DNA of 64,000 nt from an uncultured Lachnospiraceae bacterium. Lineage in GTDB: Bacteria > Bacillota > Clostridia > Lachnospirales > Lachnospiraceae. The notes under the pieces were generated by a model that worked only from the letters and a program-made list of their open reading frames with translations, was not told the origin of the DNA and made no database searches. Shown here in pieces: positions 32,736 through 42,376 of the stretch (positions are counted from its first letter, which is position 1; each line of letters opens with the position of its first letter). The stretch lies in the NCBI GenBank assembly GCA_910579615.1, contig CAJTUA010000005.1:20023-84022 (forward strand), in the 5' to 3' direction. A program made the translations under genes and the position numbers.

Positions 32736-35700
32736 ATGCAGAAGAAACGGTTCAAAACATATCTTGCGGCACTATTGTGCATATCATTTATGTGTCCATA
32801 TTTTATGACGATTTTACAGCAGGGCGTGCGTGTGCTTATGGTGCAGGCGGAACAAATCCCAGTGGAAGGGGAGTGCACCGCGGATGAATTGAATGTGCGC
32901 TCCGGACCGGGAACGAATTACGCAAAGGTTCAGTCGGGCGGGAAGAATGTCGTACTTACAAGGGGTAAGAAAGTGACAATCCTTTCACAGAAGGATGACT
33001 GGTACGAGATTGAAGTGAATTTTGAAGGAAAGAGCGTGAAAGGTTACTGCCTTGGTACATATATAAAGATTACAAAGACTGCAGAGCCAACCCCGACCCC
33101 GGTGCTGGTCAAGAAGACCGTGTACGACCTGAAGCTTGCGGCGGCAGTCACGGCGAATGAAGTGAATTTCCGCAGCGAGCCGGATACGGGTTCCGAGGTT
33201 TACGGGAAGCTGAAAACAGGGGATTCGGTGACCGTGCTTGGCATGGAGGAGAAGAATGGCTACCTTTGGTACTATGCTTCGGCGAAAGTGGGCGGCGCGA
33301 CCCAAAAAGGTTATATCGTCAGCGATTATGTGGCATTTACCCTGAAAAAGTCGTTCTATGTGAAAAATACTGTAAAGCAGGGGCTTCTTGAGAAGGCGGG
33401 TGGAACGCAGAAAGTAAAAAACGCCTCAGGCAACGATTTGTCGGTCGCGAAGGGGAAGTTTTTGTACGTGCTTTCGGAGGAGACCGTGGGCGGTGAAAAA
33501 TGGCTTTATGTAAGGGTGCTGGTATCCGATGCGAAATATTACGGTTACATAAAGCTTGCGGATGTGGAGCTTGTCGGCATTGCATCGACCGTCTATGTGA
33601 CCCCGACACCAACACCGACCTTGACCCCGACCCCAAAGCCGACCAAGACACCATCGCAGACCGAGGTCGTGGACGAGGAACAGGAATTTTCCTATGATGC
33701 GACCGTGACGGCGAATGAGCTGAATCTGCGCAAAAAGGCATCAACGACAAGTGATATCTTGGCAACGTTCACCAAAAACCAGGAGCTGACGGTATTGAAT
33801 GCGCAGGTTGAGGAGGATGGAATCTGGTACCGCGTAGCGGCAACCGTTAACAAAAAAAAGTTGGTCGGGTATCTGTTTTCGCCTTATGTAAAGCTTGATT
33901 TTACACAGACGGTCTATGCAAATGTCATAGGGGGGGCGTTAAAGCTTCGCAGCAAGGCGAACACAAAGGCTGTCTATGTGACGAAGGAGAGCGGGAGTGT
34001 CCTCTCCATTGCGAACAATAAGAGCGTGAAGCTCCTCTCAGAGACAACCGTAAGCCAGACAAAATGGTTTGAGGTCGAGGTGGAAGTGAGCGGTAAGACA
34101 TATAACGGTTACGCGACGGCGGACCGTCTTGCGCTGGCAGCAAAACCGACGCCAAGCCCGACTCCGGCTCCGACCGCTACGCCGACACCAACGCCTACTC
34201 CTACGCCAACCCCGACTGCTACGCCAACGCCGAGCCCAACCCCGACCCCGACATTGCTTCCGACGCAGGGCTTGGAACCGAGCCCGACCCCGACGCAGGC
34301 GGGGAGTGTGACACCGCAGCCGACCCCGACCGGGGCACTGCCGACAAAAGGACAGGCAAAGATTGCCGGGGTGACAGCGCTTGCATTAAAGGAGCTGCCG
34401 CAGTACGGAAGTAAACTGATTAAAAATGCCAGTGGTTTTTCCGTTGTTGTCGGCACGGAAAATGTGTTTGAGGTACTCGATGCGGTCGAGGACGGGGAGA
34501 ACCGCTGGTACCATGTGGTTTATAAGCAGGACGGCGTGGAGTACGTCGGTTATATCAATGCGGACTATATCCAGTTCATCGAAGGCGGCGATATCTTTGG
34601 GGAGGAAACGCAGAATCCGATTCCAACCGACATACCAACACAAAATCCGGAAGATTTTGAGGCGCTTTTATCGGCACAGAATTTCCCGGAAAGCTACAAA
34701 GCTGCATTGCGGGAGCTTCACGCAATGCACCCGACCTGGAAGTTTCTTGCGAACCATACAGGCCTTGACTGGGAAACCGCGGTGGACAATGAGAGTGTTG
34801 TCGGGCGAAACCTGATTTCCAACACAAAAGGGGCTGCGTGGAAATCCTTTGAGCCGAACGCATACAACTGGAAAACGGACACCTTTGTTGTGTACGATGG
34901 TTCCACATGGGTGACCGCGTCAAGGGAAGCGAATGCATACTATATGGACCCGCGGAATTTCCTGGACGAGACGAATATTTTCCAGTTTGAGCTTCTGACC
35001 TATGAGCCTGCCTACCAGACCGTGGAGGGTGTGGAGAGCATCCTGAAAAATACGGCGATGGAACAAAAGGTTGTGAATTATACGGATGAGAATGGGAATG
35101 CGGCTTCCATGACCTACGGGGAGATATTTGTCAGGGCGGCGGAATATTCCGGTGTGAGCCCGTTCCACCTTGCTTCCAGGGTAAAACAGGAAGTGGTGGT
35201 CGGCACAAACTCGCTCAGCAACAGTGTTTCGGGGACGGTTTCCGGTTTTGAAGGATTGTACAATTATTACAATATCGGTGCGTACCACAGCACGGTGGCG
35301 GGCGGTGCAATCGCGAACGGGTTAAAGTACGCGAAGAACGGCAGTACAAACGCAGCGCTGAATGAGAGCATGCTGATTCCGTGGACAGACCCGTACCGGG
35401 CAATTTTAGGCGGTGCGTACTACATTGGCTATTCCTACATTAACCGCGGGCAGAACACGATTTATTTGCAGAAGTTTAATATGACCCCGACTTCAACTTA
35501 CTCGCACCAGTATATGGCGAATATTGAGGCGCCGTACTCCGAGGGGCGCAAGGTGGCTGGCGCTTACGCCGAATTTGGTGATTTGCCGATTGTATTTTCC
35601 ATCCCGGTATATCTGAATATGCCGCAGGAGGTATGTCCGGAGCCACAGGTTGCATATAATCCAAACAACTGGTTAAAGAACCTTTCGGTAAAGGATACCG

Positions 35701-35942
35701 CGGGCAATGAGCTTGTGCTGACCCCAACGTTTGATGTGTCGGTGGACCAGGAATATTACATTGTTGTGGAAAATTCCTGTGACATGGTTGAAGTATCCGC
35801 GCAGGCAGTCAGCAACCTGGCAACGGTGAACGGAAATACATGGTATCCGCTTGCCGTCGGCAACAATGAGATTGTCGTTGCGGTCACGGCGGAAAACGGG
35901 GAAGTCAGGGAGTACCGGATTACGGTTGCGCGCTCTGAGTAG
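32736..35942 (+). CDS. Secreted multi-SH3b glucosaminidase-like cell wall protein
   Basis: A 1068-aa exported protein. An N-terminal signal/anchor (LAALLCISFMCPYFMTIL) precedes repeated bacterial SH3 domains (from about 45, 145, 325 and 545; ELNVRSGPGTNYAKV, EVNFRSEPDTGSEV, ELNLRKKASTTSDI). Linkers of Pro-Thr repeats (about 465-540) follow. A glucosaminidase-like catalytic domain (about 650-970; VNYTDENG, RAAEYSGVSPFHLASRVKQEV, GAYHSTVAGGAIANGLKYA) and a C-terminal cadherin-like beta-sandwich (about 980-1068) complete it. ATG 32736 follows ACGGAGG. It probably cuts or remodels peptidoglycan. Confidence 0.88.
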   Translation: MQKKRFKTYLAALLCISFMCPYFMTILQQGVRVLMVQAEQIPVEGECTADELNVRSGPGTNYAKVQSGGKNVVLTRGKKVTILSQKDDWYEIEVNFEGKSVKGYCLGTYIKITKTAEPTPTPVLVKKTVYDLKLAAAVTANEVNFRSEPDTGSEVYGKLKTGDSVTVLGMEEKNGYLWYYASAKVGGATQKGYIVSDYVAFTLKKSFYVKNTVKQGLLEKAGGTQKVKNASGNDLSVAKGKFLYVLSEETVGGEKWLYVRVLVSDAKYYGYIKLADVELVGIASTVYVTPTPTPTLTPTPKPTKTPSQTEVVDEEQEFSYDATVTANELNLRKKASTTSDILATFTKNQELTVLNAQVEEDGIWYRVAATVNKKKLVGYLFSPYVKLDFTQTVYANVIGGALKLRSKANTKAVYVTKESGSVLSIANNKSVKLLSETTVSQTKWFEVEVEVSGKTYNGYATADRLALAAKPTPSPTPAPTATPTPTPTPTPTPTATPTPSPTPTPTLLPTQGLEPSPTPTQAGSVTPQPTPTGALPTKGQAKIAGVTALALKELPQYGSKLIKNASGFSVVVGTENVFEVLDAVEDGENRWYHVVYKQDGVEYVGYINADYIQFIEGGDIFGEETQNPIPTDIPTQNPEDFEALLSAQNFPESYKAALRELHAMHPTWKFLANHTGLDWETAVDNESVVGRNLISNTKGAAWKSFEPNAYNWKTDTFVVYDGSTWVTASREANAYYMDPRNFLDETNIFQFELLTYEPAYQTVEGVESILKNTAMEQKVVNYTDENGNAASMTYGEIFVRAAEYSGVSPFHLASRVKQEVVVGTNSLSNSVSGTVSGFEGLYNYYNIGAYHSTVAGGAIANGLKYAKNGSTNAALNESMLIPWTDPYRAILGGAYYIGYSYINRGQNTIYLQKFNMTPTSTYSHQYMANIEAPYSEGRKVAGAYAEFGDLPIVFSIPVYLNMPQEVCPEPQVAYNPNNWLKNLSVKDTAGNELVLTPTFDVSVDQEYYIVVENSCDMVEVSAQAVSNLATVNGNTWYPLAVGNNEIVVAVTAENGEVREYRITVARSE

Positions 35943-35947
35943 GGCTT

Positions 35948-36174
35948 GGGCACATGCGGAACTCAAAATCAGCATGTGCCCGGACAGCGCCCGGAGGGTT
36001 TTATGGGAGCGAAGCGAACCATAAAATGCTCCGTGGTATTATGGTGCTGGGAGGGCACATGCGGAACTCAGAATCAGCATGTGCCCGGACAGCGCCCGGA
36101 GGGTTTTATGGGAGCGAAGCGGACCATAAAATGCTCCGTGGTATTATGGTGCTGGGAGGGCACATGCGGAACTC
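35948..36174 (+). repeat. Long-hairpin repeat, tandem double copy
   Basis: Two almost identical 105-bp units (35948 and 36053) and a closing 17-bp end. Each can fold as GCATGTGCCC/GGGCACATGC outside, CAGCGCC/GGTGCTG in the middle and TTTTATGG/CCATAAAA inside, with loop GAGCGAAGCG. Open frames through it are spurious. It separates two same-strand surface-protein genes. Confidence 0.9.
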
Positions 36175-36196
36175 AATATAGAAAAAAGGTGACAGG

Positions 36197-37447
36197 ATGA
36201 GACATTTTTGGAAAATAGTGACAGGTTGCTTTTTGTGCCTGTGCCTTGTGGCGGCATACCTGCCCACAGAAAATCTGAAGGCGGCGAGCGCGGATTTATC
36301 GTTTTACGCGGAGGAGCCGGAAGTGGAAGCAGGGCGGGAATTTACGCTGATATTGGAGATATCCGCCGATATGACCATCGGGGATTTTGAAGGGTATTTC
36401 ACCTACGATGCGGACATTGCGGAATACACCTACGGACCGGCATGCATTACCGGGGGGGATGGATACCTGAAAATCTCGGATATCAATGCCGCGCCCACGG
36501 TGGGGCTGCGCAGTTATGTTATGACTTTTACCGCAAAAAAACGCGGGGTCTGCCAGTTCCGCATGAGCGGCATTCCTGTGGTTTACGCATATGAATCGGG
36601 CAATTCCATGTCGGTGATGTCAGAACCTTATCAGCTAACCATACGCGCCGCGGCGAATGCCTCAAATAACGCGCGGGCGGCGGCACTGCGGGTAAGCCCG
36701 GGGGCTTTGGTACCTGGATTTTCGCCGGAAATCACGGAGTACGAAGTGGAGCTTGACGCTTCCGTAGAGCGCATCATTGTCAGCGCAGTTTCAGCGGATT
36801 CAAAAGCACTCGTGAGTGTTTCGGGCAATGAGAGCCTTTCGGAAGGTGAAAATGACGTGAATGTGACCATCACGGCGGAAGACGGAACGGAATGCATTTA
36901 CCATATTCTTGTAAGGCGCGGGAGCTCGTCCGGTGTTCCGACCATGCCGACCCCGGTGCCGGAGGATAAGGACAATCCGGGTTCTGTGGCAGGGCAGGAG
37001 GAAAGAACACTCTACCTTTCGGAGGACGGCACGATGCTGTGCGGGAATTACCGCTACCGGCTGACGCAGGAGATTTCGGGAATTATGATTCCGGATGGGT
37101 ATGAGGCGGATTACCTGCTCATCGGGGGGGAGAGCATCACGGCATATATGACATCAAGACAGGCCGAATTCTGCCTTTTGGTGCTCGAGAATGAGGCGGG
37201 GGAGACAGGGCTCTACCGCTTTGACCGGAAAGAGTATACGATTCAGCGCTATGAGCCGGAGATTGTGACGGTGACGGATACAAGCAGTTTAAACCAGAAG
37301 GTGAATGAGCTTTTGTCAAAAACGCAGGAGTACGAGCAGAAGAAGAACAGTATGAGCATTCTGTGCGGGCTGCTCGGCGTAGTGATTGTTGTGTTGCTGC
37401 TTTTGTGTGTCAGGTTGCGCGTCCGCAGGGGAGGCAGCGAATTATAA
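36197..37447 (+). CDS. Surface protein with cohesin-like and cadherin-like domains
   Basis: A 416-aa exported protein: signal peptide (1-30), a cohesin-like beta domain (about 33-150; FTLILEISADMTIGDFEGYFTYD), a cadherin-like beta-sandwich (about 160-240; LRVSPGALVPGFSPEITEYEVEL), a linker and second region, then a coiled coil and C-terminal membrane anchor (about 385-405) with basic tail. It shares the cadherin-like module with the preceding gene, so both probably act at the cell wall. Binding partner unknown. Confidence 0.8.
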   Translation: MRHFWKIVTGCFLCLCLVAAYLPTENLKAASADLSFYAEEPEVEAGREFTLILEISADMTIGDFEGYFTYDADIAEYTYGPACITGGDGYLKISDINAAPTVGLRSYVMTFTAKKRGVCQFRMSGIPVVYAYESGNSMSVMSEPYQLTIRAAANASNNARAAALRVSPGALVPGFSPEITEYEVELDASVERIIVSAVSADSKALVSVSGNESLSEGENDVNVTITAEDGTECIYHILVRRGSSSGVPTMPTPVPEDKDNPGSVAGQEERTLYLSEDGTMLCGNYRYRLTQEISGIMIPDGYEADYLLIGGESITAYMTSRQAEFCLLVLENEAGETGLYRFDRKEYTIQRYEPEIVTVTDTSSLNQKVNELLSKTQEYEQKKNSMSILCGLLGVVIVVLLLLCVRLRVRRGGSEL

Positions 37448-37468
37448 ATCAAATCCGTATTCCGACGA

Positions 37469-37515
37469 AAGGCGGGTGATGCTGTGAAATTACACGGCAT
37501 CACCCGCCTTTGCGT
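37469..37515 (+). terminator. Terminator after the surface-protein gene
   Basis: GGCGGGTGATGC and GCATCACCCGCC form a 12-bp perfect stem around 14 bases, followed by TTTGCGTCTT. The T-run is modest. Confidence 0.8.
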
Positions 37516-37645
37516 CTTGGCGTACAGGGTGCGGGGGATGGGGCTGAGGGCATGCGCCGGGGGCGGCAGGGGTATTTTTGCGGCGGCAATGCGGACATTG
37601 CGGTTTTTATAAGAGAAATTATGGAAACAGAAGCGGTTGATTCCA

Positions 37646-37674
37646 TTGACAAACGGGTGAGACTGTTATATGAT
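37646..37674 (+). promoter_or_regulatory. Promoter of the GntR-mcsA-mcsB-clpC operon
   Basis: TTGACA, 17 bp and TATGAT. No clear CtsR heptad repeat (GGTCAAA) is visible around it. Confidence 0.8.
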
Positions 37675-37720
37675 AGATATAACAAAGGATGCATCATGAA
37701 AAAGACAGGAGGTGCACAGG

Positions 37721-38086
37721 ATGATTGTGACGATTGACTTTAACAGCGATGAAGCAATCTACATACAGTTATGCAACCAGATTATACTGGGGATTGCGAC
37801 AGCGCAGCTGCACGACGGGGACAGCCTGCCCTCCGTGCGTGATTTGGCGGAGGATATCGGGATTAATATGCATACAGTCAACAAGGCATACTCAATTTTA
37901 AGGCAGGAGGGCTATCTGAAGTTGGACCGCAGGAAGGGCGCAGTTGTGGCATTGGATTACGATAAGCTGCAGGCGATTGCAAAACTGAAAGGACAGATGA
38001 GGCTTATATTGGCGAGCGCAATCTGCCGGGGAATTTCCCGGGAGGAAATCCATCAGGCAGTGGACCAGATTTATGACGGTTTTTGA
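37721..38086 (+). CDS. GntR-family regulator (YtrA-like) at the head of the clp operon
   Basis: A 121-aa protein. An N-terminal GntR winged helix (IYIQLCNQIILGIATAQLHDGDSLPSVRDLAEDIGINMHTVNKAYSIL) ends in GYLKLDRRKGAVV. A short helical tail replaces a ligand-binding domain, as in YtrA types. ATG 37721 follows AGGAGGTGCACAGG. In most Firmicutes the first gene of this operon is ctsR; here no CtsR is found. Control of the clp genes by this protein is an inference from position. Confidence 0.88.
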   Translation: MIVTIDFNSDEAIYIQLCNQIILGIATAQLHDGDSLPSVRDLAEDIGINMHTVNKAYSILRQEGYLKLDRRKGAVVALDYDKLQAIAKLKGQMRLILASAICRGISREEIHQAVDQIYDGF

Positions 38087-38114
38087 CAAATTATCAGGCA
38101 GCGGAGGGAATATT

Positions 38115-38690
38115 ATGGTTTGTGGAATCTGTAAGGCAAGGGAAGCTACGGTTTTTTATACGGAGATTGTAAATGGGACAAAGAAAGAGCAGTATCTGTG
38201 CGAAGAATGCGCGGCAAAGAGCACGAGCCTGCGCATAAAGGCACCGTTTGGCGGGCAGGAGTTTTCGCTTGGCGGGCTGCTTTTGGGGCTTTTGGAGCAC
38301 AGCGGGGAGCCAAAGGCCGGGGAGGAAACGCCGCAGGAGTCAGGAAAAGGAATTGTCTGCTCGAACTGCGGCATGACCTACGCGGAATTTAAGGAGCATG
38401 GGCAGTTTGGCTGCGCATCCTGCTACAAGGAGTTCGGACGTCTGCTGCTGCGCAATATGCGGGGTATCCAAGGGTCGGACGTCCACACGGGCAAGCGTCC
38501 GAAGAATGTGGTCATTTCTCCGGCGGCACCGTCGGAGGATGTGCCGGCGCTTGATGAGACGCAGCGCCTGTCGATGCAGCTTGAGCAGGCAATCGAGCGG
38601 GAGGAATACGAGCTGGCTGCAGTGTTGAGGGACCAGATTCGTGAAAGAAAAAAACAGGAGGCGAAATGCGCGGATGAAGAAATGGTATGA
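38115..38690 (+). CDS. mcsA: McsA, activator of the McsB arginine kinase
   Basis: A 191-aa protein with two zinc-binding CxxC pairs (CGICKAREA..CEECA near the N-terminus and CSNCGMTYAEF..CASCYKEF in the middle) and a C-terminal UVR motif (MQLEQAIEREEYELAAVLRDQIRE). It binds and activates McsB. ATG 38115 follows GGAGGG. Its end overlaps the mcsB start by 17 bases. Confidence 0.93.
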   Translation: MVCGICKAREATVFYTEIVNGTKKEQYLCEECAAKSTSLRIKAPFGGQEFSLGGLLLGLLEHSGEPKAGEETPQESGKGIVCSNCGMTYAEFKEHGQFGCASCYKEFGRLLLRNMRGIQGSDVHTGKRPKNVVISPAAPSEDVPALDETQRLSMQLEQAIEREEYELAAVLRDQIRERKKQEAKCADEEMV

Positions 38691-39696
38691 GAATAAGGCG
38701 GAGGAGCGCGTTGTGATATCGAGCCGTGTGCGCCTTGCAAGGAATCTTTCGGAGTATCATTTTGCGGGAAAAATGAAGGATAAGGAGTGTGAGGCACTGA
38801 CCCAGCGCGTCCGCGGGATGGCGGCGGCGTTTGAGGGGAAGGAAGGGATGAAATACTACTCCTGCAGCGTGAATAAGCTTTCGGAGCTTGAGAAGACATC
38901 GCTTTCAGAATGGTGTATTATCAGCGAACACCTTGCAAAAAAGAGGCAGGAGACGGCGCTTGTGCTCTCGGAGGATGAGGGCATCAGCATCATGGTGAAT
39001 GAGGAGGACCACATCCGGATTCAGGCGGTGGCACCGGGGGAGAACCTCGAGGCTGCTTACACGCGCGCCATGCAGGTGGATGAGTGCCTGGAGGAGCTTG
39101 GTTACGCTTACGATGAGCGCTACGGTTATCTGACAACTTCCCCGCTCAATGTGGGCACCGGGATGCGCGCTTCCTTCCTGGTGTTTCTGCCGGCAATAAC
39201 GATGGCAGACAAAATCCAGAAGCTTGCGGACGAAATCGGAAAATATGGTGTGATGATTCACGGGATTTCGGGGGAAGGAACAAAGACGCAGGGATACTTG
39301 TACCGTATCTTAAACCGGAAAACGCTTGGCTGTACGGAGCGGGAAATCATTGAAAACCTGAGGCAGATTCTGGGGGAGGTTGCGGGTCAGGAGCAAAAGT
39401 ACAGGGAATATCTATGCAGCACGAACGCGGATGAGATTGAGGATAAAGTGTACCGCTCCTTCGGCGTGCTGCGCTACGCAAAGAAAATCAGCACGGAGGA
39501 CGCCCTGGCGCTGCTTGCCCAGATTAAGCTCGGGCGCGACATGGGGATGCTGAAGGTGAATCCGGATTTAAACCTCTATGAGCAGATGATACGGATTCAG
39601 CCGGCAAATCTCCAGAAAATATGCGGGAAGAGCATGAACCGCACACAGCGGGAATTGTACCGGGGGGAGTATTTGAACCAGCTGATGAAAATGTAA
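38674..39696 (+). CDS. mcsB: McsB protein-arginine kinase
   Basis: A 340-aa ATP:guanido phosphotransferase that phosphorylates arginines to mark proteins for ClpCP. The SSRVRLARN motif (about 16-24), RIQAVAPGENLEAAY and FGVLRYAKKI are present. The active-site loop usually read as CPTNVGTG is SPLNVGTG here, so the conserved Cys is Ser. ATG 38674 overlaps mcsA and follows AGGAGG at 13 bases. Operon context is standard. Confidence 0.93.
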   Translation: MKKWYENKAEERVVISSRVRLARNLSEYHFAGKMKDKECEALTQRVRGMAAAFEGKEGMKYYSCSVNKLSELEKTSLSEWCIISEHLAKKRQETALVLSEDEGISIMVNEEDHIRIQAVAPGENLEAAYTRAMQVDECLEELGYAYDERYGYLTTSPLNVGTGMRASFLVFLPAITMADKIQKLADEIGKYGVMIHGISGEGTKTQGYLYRILNRKTLGCTEREIIENLRQILGEVAGQEQKYREYLCSTNADEIEDKVYRSFGVLRYAKKISTEDALALLAQIKLGRDMGMLKVNPDLNLYEQMIRIQPANLQKICGKSMNRTQRELYRGEYLNQLMKM

Positions 39697-39729
39697 TCCG
39701 TTTTAGGATAAGAGGTTGGATGATTATAG

Positions 39730-42237
39730 ATGCCTGCTGCTAAGAAATGGTGGCGGGCAGGAAAGAGGTATGGCTTGAAAGACAGATTTACAGAAAACGC
39801 CAGGGAAGCGATTCGCCTGGCGACGGAGACAGCATATCAATTGGCACATAATTATATTGGAACAGAACATTTGCTGATTGGCCTGACGAAGGCGAACGGT
39901 GTCGCGGGGAGGATTCTGGATGAACATGATGTAGATGAGGAGAAGCTGCTTGAGCTGGTAAACCAACTGATTGCGCCGACCGGGGGCATCAAGATTATGG
40001 AGAAGGACAATTTTACCCCGCGCGCGAAAAGAATCCTGGAGGCGAGCGCGAGGGAAAGCCTGCGCTTAAAGTCGGAACAGATTGGCACGGAGCATATTCT
40101 GATGGCGCTTTTAAAGGAGTCCGACTGTATCGCAGTAAGGCTGTTAAACACGTTGGGCGTGAATATGCAGAAGCTCTACATGGATATTCTGGCGGCGTGC
40201 GGCGCAGATATGAACACGCTCAAAAACGAGATGAACGGGGCAAAGGGGCGGCAGAAGGGCAAATCCCAGACACCGACGTTAAACCAGTACAGCAGGGATT
40301 TGACACAGCTTGCCAGGGAGGGAAGGCTTGACCCGGTGATTGGCAGGGAGGATGAGATACAGCGCGTCATACAGATTTTGAGCAGGCGCACGAAAAACAA
40401 CCCTTGCCTGGTTGGTGAGCCGGGTGTCGGGAAGACGGCGGTCGCGGAAGGGCTGGCGCAAAAAATTGTTTCCGGGGATATCCCGGAGACCATCGCGGAA
40501 AAGCGCGTGATGACACTGGATTTATCCGGGATGGTTGCGGGCTCAAAATACCGCGGCGAGTTTGAGGAGCGCATTAAGAGGGTTATCGGCGAGGTCATTT
40601 CCGACGGCAATGTGCTGCTTTTCCTTGATGAGCTGCACACCATCATCGGCGCGGGCGGCGCGGAGGGGGCGATTGACGCTTCCAACATTTTAAAGCCGTC
40701 GCTTGCGCGCGGGGAGATTCAGCTGATTGGCGCGACCACAAGGGAAGAATACCGCAAATACATTGAGAAGGACGCGGCGCTTGAGCGGCGTTTCCAGCCG
40801 GTTGCGATTGAGGAGCCGGGCGAGGAGGAGGCAATCCAGATTCTTGAAGGTTTGAGCCCGGCTTACGAGGCGCACCACCGGGTGCATATCACGCAGGAGG
40901 CGCTTGCGGCGGCGGTTCGTCTGGCAAGCCGCTACATTAACGACCGCTTTTTGCCGGACAAGGCGATTGATGTCATGGACGAGGCGGCATCCAAAGTGCG
41001 CCTGAGCATTTACAAGCCGTCGGCAAAGATGAAGGAACTTGAGGAGAAGTTGGCAAAGCTTGAGAAAGAGAAGGAAAATGCGATTAAGTCCGAAGAATTT
41101 GAGCGCGCGGGCGAGATTAAGAGAAAACAGGAGCGCATCCGCGTGAGCATGGAAAAACTGGAGGCAGAACGCGAGGCGGAGCGCGAGAATGCGGTGCTTA
41201 CCGTGGGCGAGGAGGAGATTGCCGATGTCATCTCGCAGTGGACGAAGATTCCGCTAAAGAGGTTAAAGGAAGGGGAGAGCGAGCGGCTGCTGAAATTGGA
41301 GTCGGTTCTCCATGAGCGCGTGATTGGGCAGGAGGAGGCAGTCTCAGCGGTCGCAAAGGCAATCCGCAGGGGGCGCGTGGGGTTAAAGGACCCGAACCGT
41401 CCGATTGGTTCCTTCCTCTTCCTTGGACCGACCGGTGTTGGCAAGACGGAGCTTTCTAAGGCGCTCGCGGAGGCAATGTTTGGCAATGAGAATGCGATGA
41501 TCCGCGTGGACATGACCGAGTACATGGAAAAGCACAGCGTTTCCCGCATGATTGGTTCGCCGCCAGGCTATGTGGGCTACGATGAGGGCGGGCAGTTAAG
41601 CGAGAAGGTGCGCCGCAACCCGTATTCCGTGATTCTGTTTGACGAAATCGAGAAGGCACATCCGGATATTTTTAACATCCTGCTGCAGATTCTTGACGAC
41701 GGGCATGTGACGGATTCGCAGGGGCGCAAAATCAGCTTCAAAAATACGATTATCATCATGACCTCCAATGCCGGGGCGCAGAATATCGTGTCGCCGAAAA
41801 AGCTTGGTTTTACGAGCCATGAGGACGCGAAGGCGGATTATAACCGCATGAAGGAGGGCGTGATGGATGAGGTGAAGCGCCTGTTTAAGCCGGAGTTTTT
41901 AAACCGTATTGACGAAATGATCGTGTTCCATGCGCTCACGCGTGAAAATATCTGTGAGATTGTAAAGATTATGATTGGCACAATCACAAAGCGCTGCATG
42001 GCGCAGATGGAAATCCGGTTAAAAGCGGAGGGTGCGCTTTTGGAGCATCTGGCAAAGAAGGGCTATGACGAGAAATACGGCGCGAGGCCGCTGCGCCGTG
42101 TCATCCAGACAGAGCTTGAGGATAAGCTGACGGAGGAGATTTTGGAGGGCAGGGTACGGACCGGGGATACGGTGACGCTTGGATTTGCGGACGAAAAGCT
42201 TAAGATATCCGTGCGCCACAAGCGTGAGCGTGCGTAA
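39730..42237 (+). CDS. clpC: ClpC ATPase
   Basis: A Hsp100 unfoldase that feeds ClpP and reads phospho-arginine marks. Two Clp-N repeats (about 20-160), AAA1 with GEPGVGKTAVAEG, a middle coiled domain with UVR motif (EEFERAGEIKRKQERI), AAA2 with GPTGVGKTELSKALAE and a D2-small C-terminus. As given it is 835 aa from ATG 39730, whose ribosome site is distant. A TTG at 39775 behind GAAAGAGG would give 820 aa starting near KDRFTENARE, closer to other ClpC proteins. Confidence 0.95.
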   Translation: MPAAKKWWRAGKRYGLKDRFTENAREAIRLATETAYQLAHNYIGTEHLLIGLTKANGVAGRILDEHDVDEEKLLELVNQLIAPTGGIKIMEKDNFTPRAKRILEASARESLRLKSEQIGTEHILMALLKESDCIAVRLLNTLGVNMQKLYMDILAACGADMNTLKNEMNGAKGRQKGKSQTPTLNQYSRDLTQLAREGRLDPVIGREDEIQRVIQILSRRTKNNPCLVGEPGVGKTAVAEGLAQKIVSGDIPETIAEKRVMTLDLSGMVAGSKYRGEFEERIKRVIGEVISDGNVLLFLDELHTIIGAGGAEGAIDASNILKPSLARGEIQLIGATTREEYRKYIEKDAALERRFQPVAIEEPGEEEAIQILEGLSPAYEAHHRVHITQEALAAAVRLASRYINDRFLPDKAIDVMDEAASKVRLSIYKPSAKMKELEEKLAKLEKEKENAIKSEEFERAGEIKRKQERIRVSMEKLEAEREAERENAVLTVGEEEIADVISQWTKIPLKRLKEGESERLLKLESVLHERVIGQEEAVSAVAKAIRRGRVGLKDPNRPIGSFLFLGPTGVGKTELSKALAEAMFGNENAMIRVDMTEYMEKHSVSRMIGSPPGYVGYDEGGQLSEKVRRNPYSVILFDEIEKAHPDIFNILLQILDDGHVTDSQGRKISFKNTIIIMTSNAGAQNIVSPKKLGFTSHEDAKADYNRMKEGVMDEVKRLFKPEFLNRIDEMIVFHALTRENICEIVKIMIGTITKRCMAQMEIRLKAEGALLEHLAKKGYDEKYGARPLRRVIQTELEDKLTEEILEGRVRTGDTVTLGFADEKLKISVRHKRERA

Positions 42238-42295
42238 AAGAGACAGGCATTTCCTTAATTGTTGCAATAAAATTATCGAAATTGCCAGAAATCAG

Positions 42296-42324
42296 TAGAA
42301 AATAATGAGAAGTTATGGTATAAT
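42296..42324 (+). promoter_or_regulatory. Promoter ahead of the small gene before radA
   Basis: TATAAT (42319-42324) with preceding TG and a weak -35 (TAGAAA) at 17 bp. Confidence 0.55.
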
Positions 42325-42376
42325 GTCTGCAAAGGCATTATACCTGCGCCGATTTGCAGGCATATGGAAGGAGGAC

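Noticed and set aside
34109..34456. Val-Gly repeat protein on the - strand
   Set aside because: It is the reverse reading of the Pro-Thr linker of the SH3b protein.
35946..36200. Repeat-containing small protein
   Set aside because: It is translation of the 105-bp hairpin repeats with no ribosome site.
37646..37720. CtsR operator
   Set aside because: No GGTCAAA direct repeats are present at the promoter.
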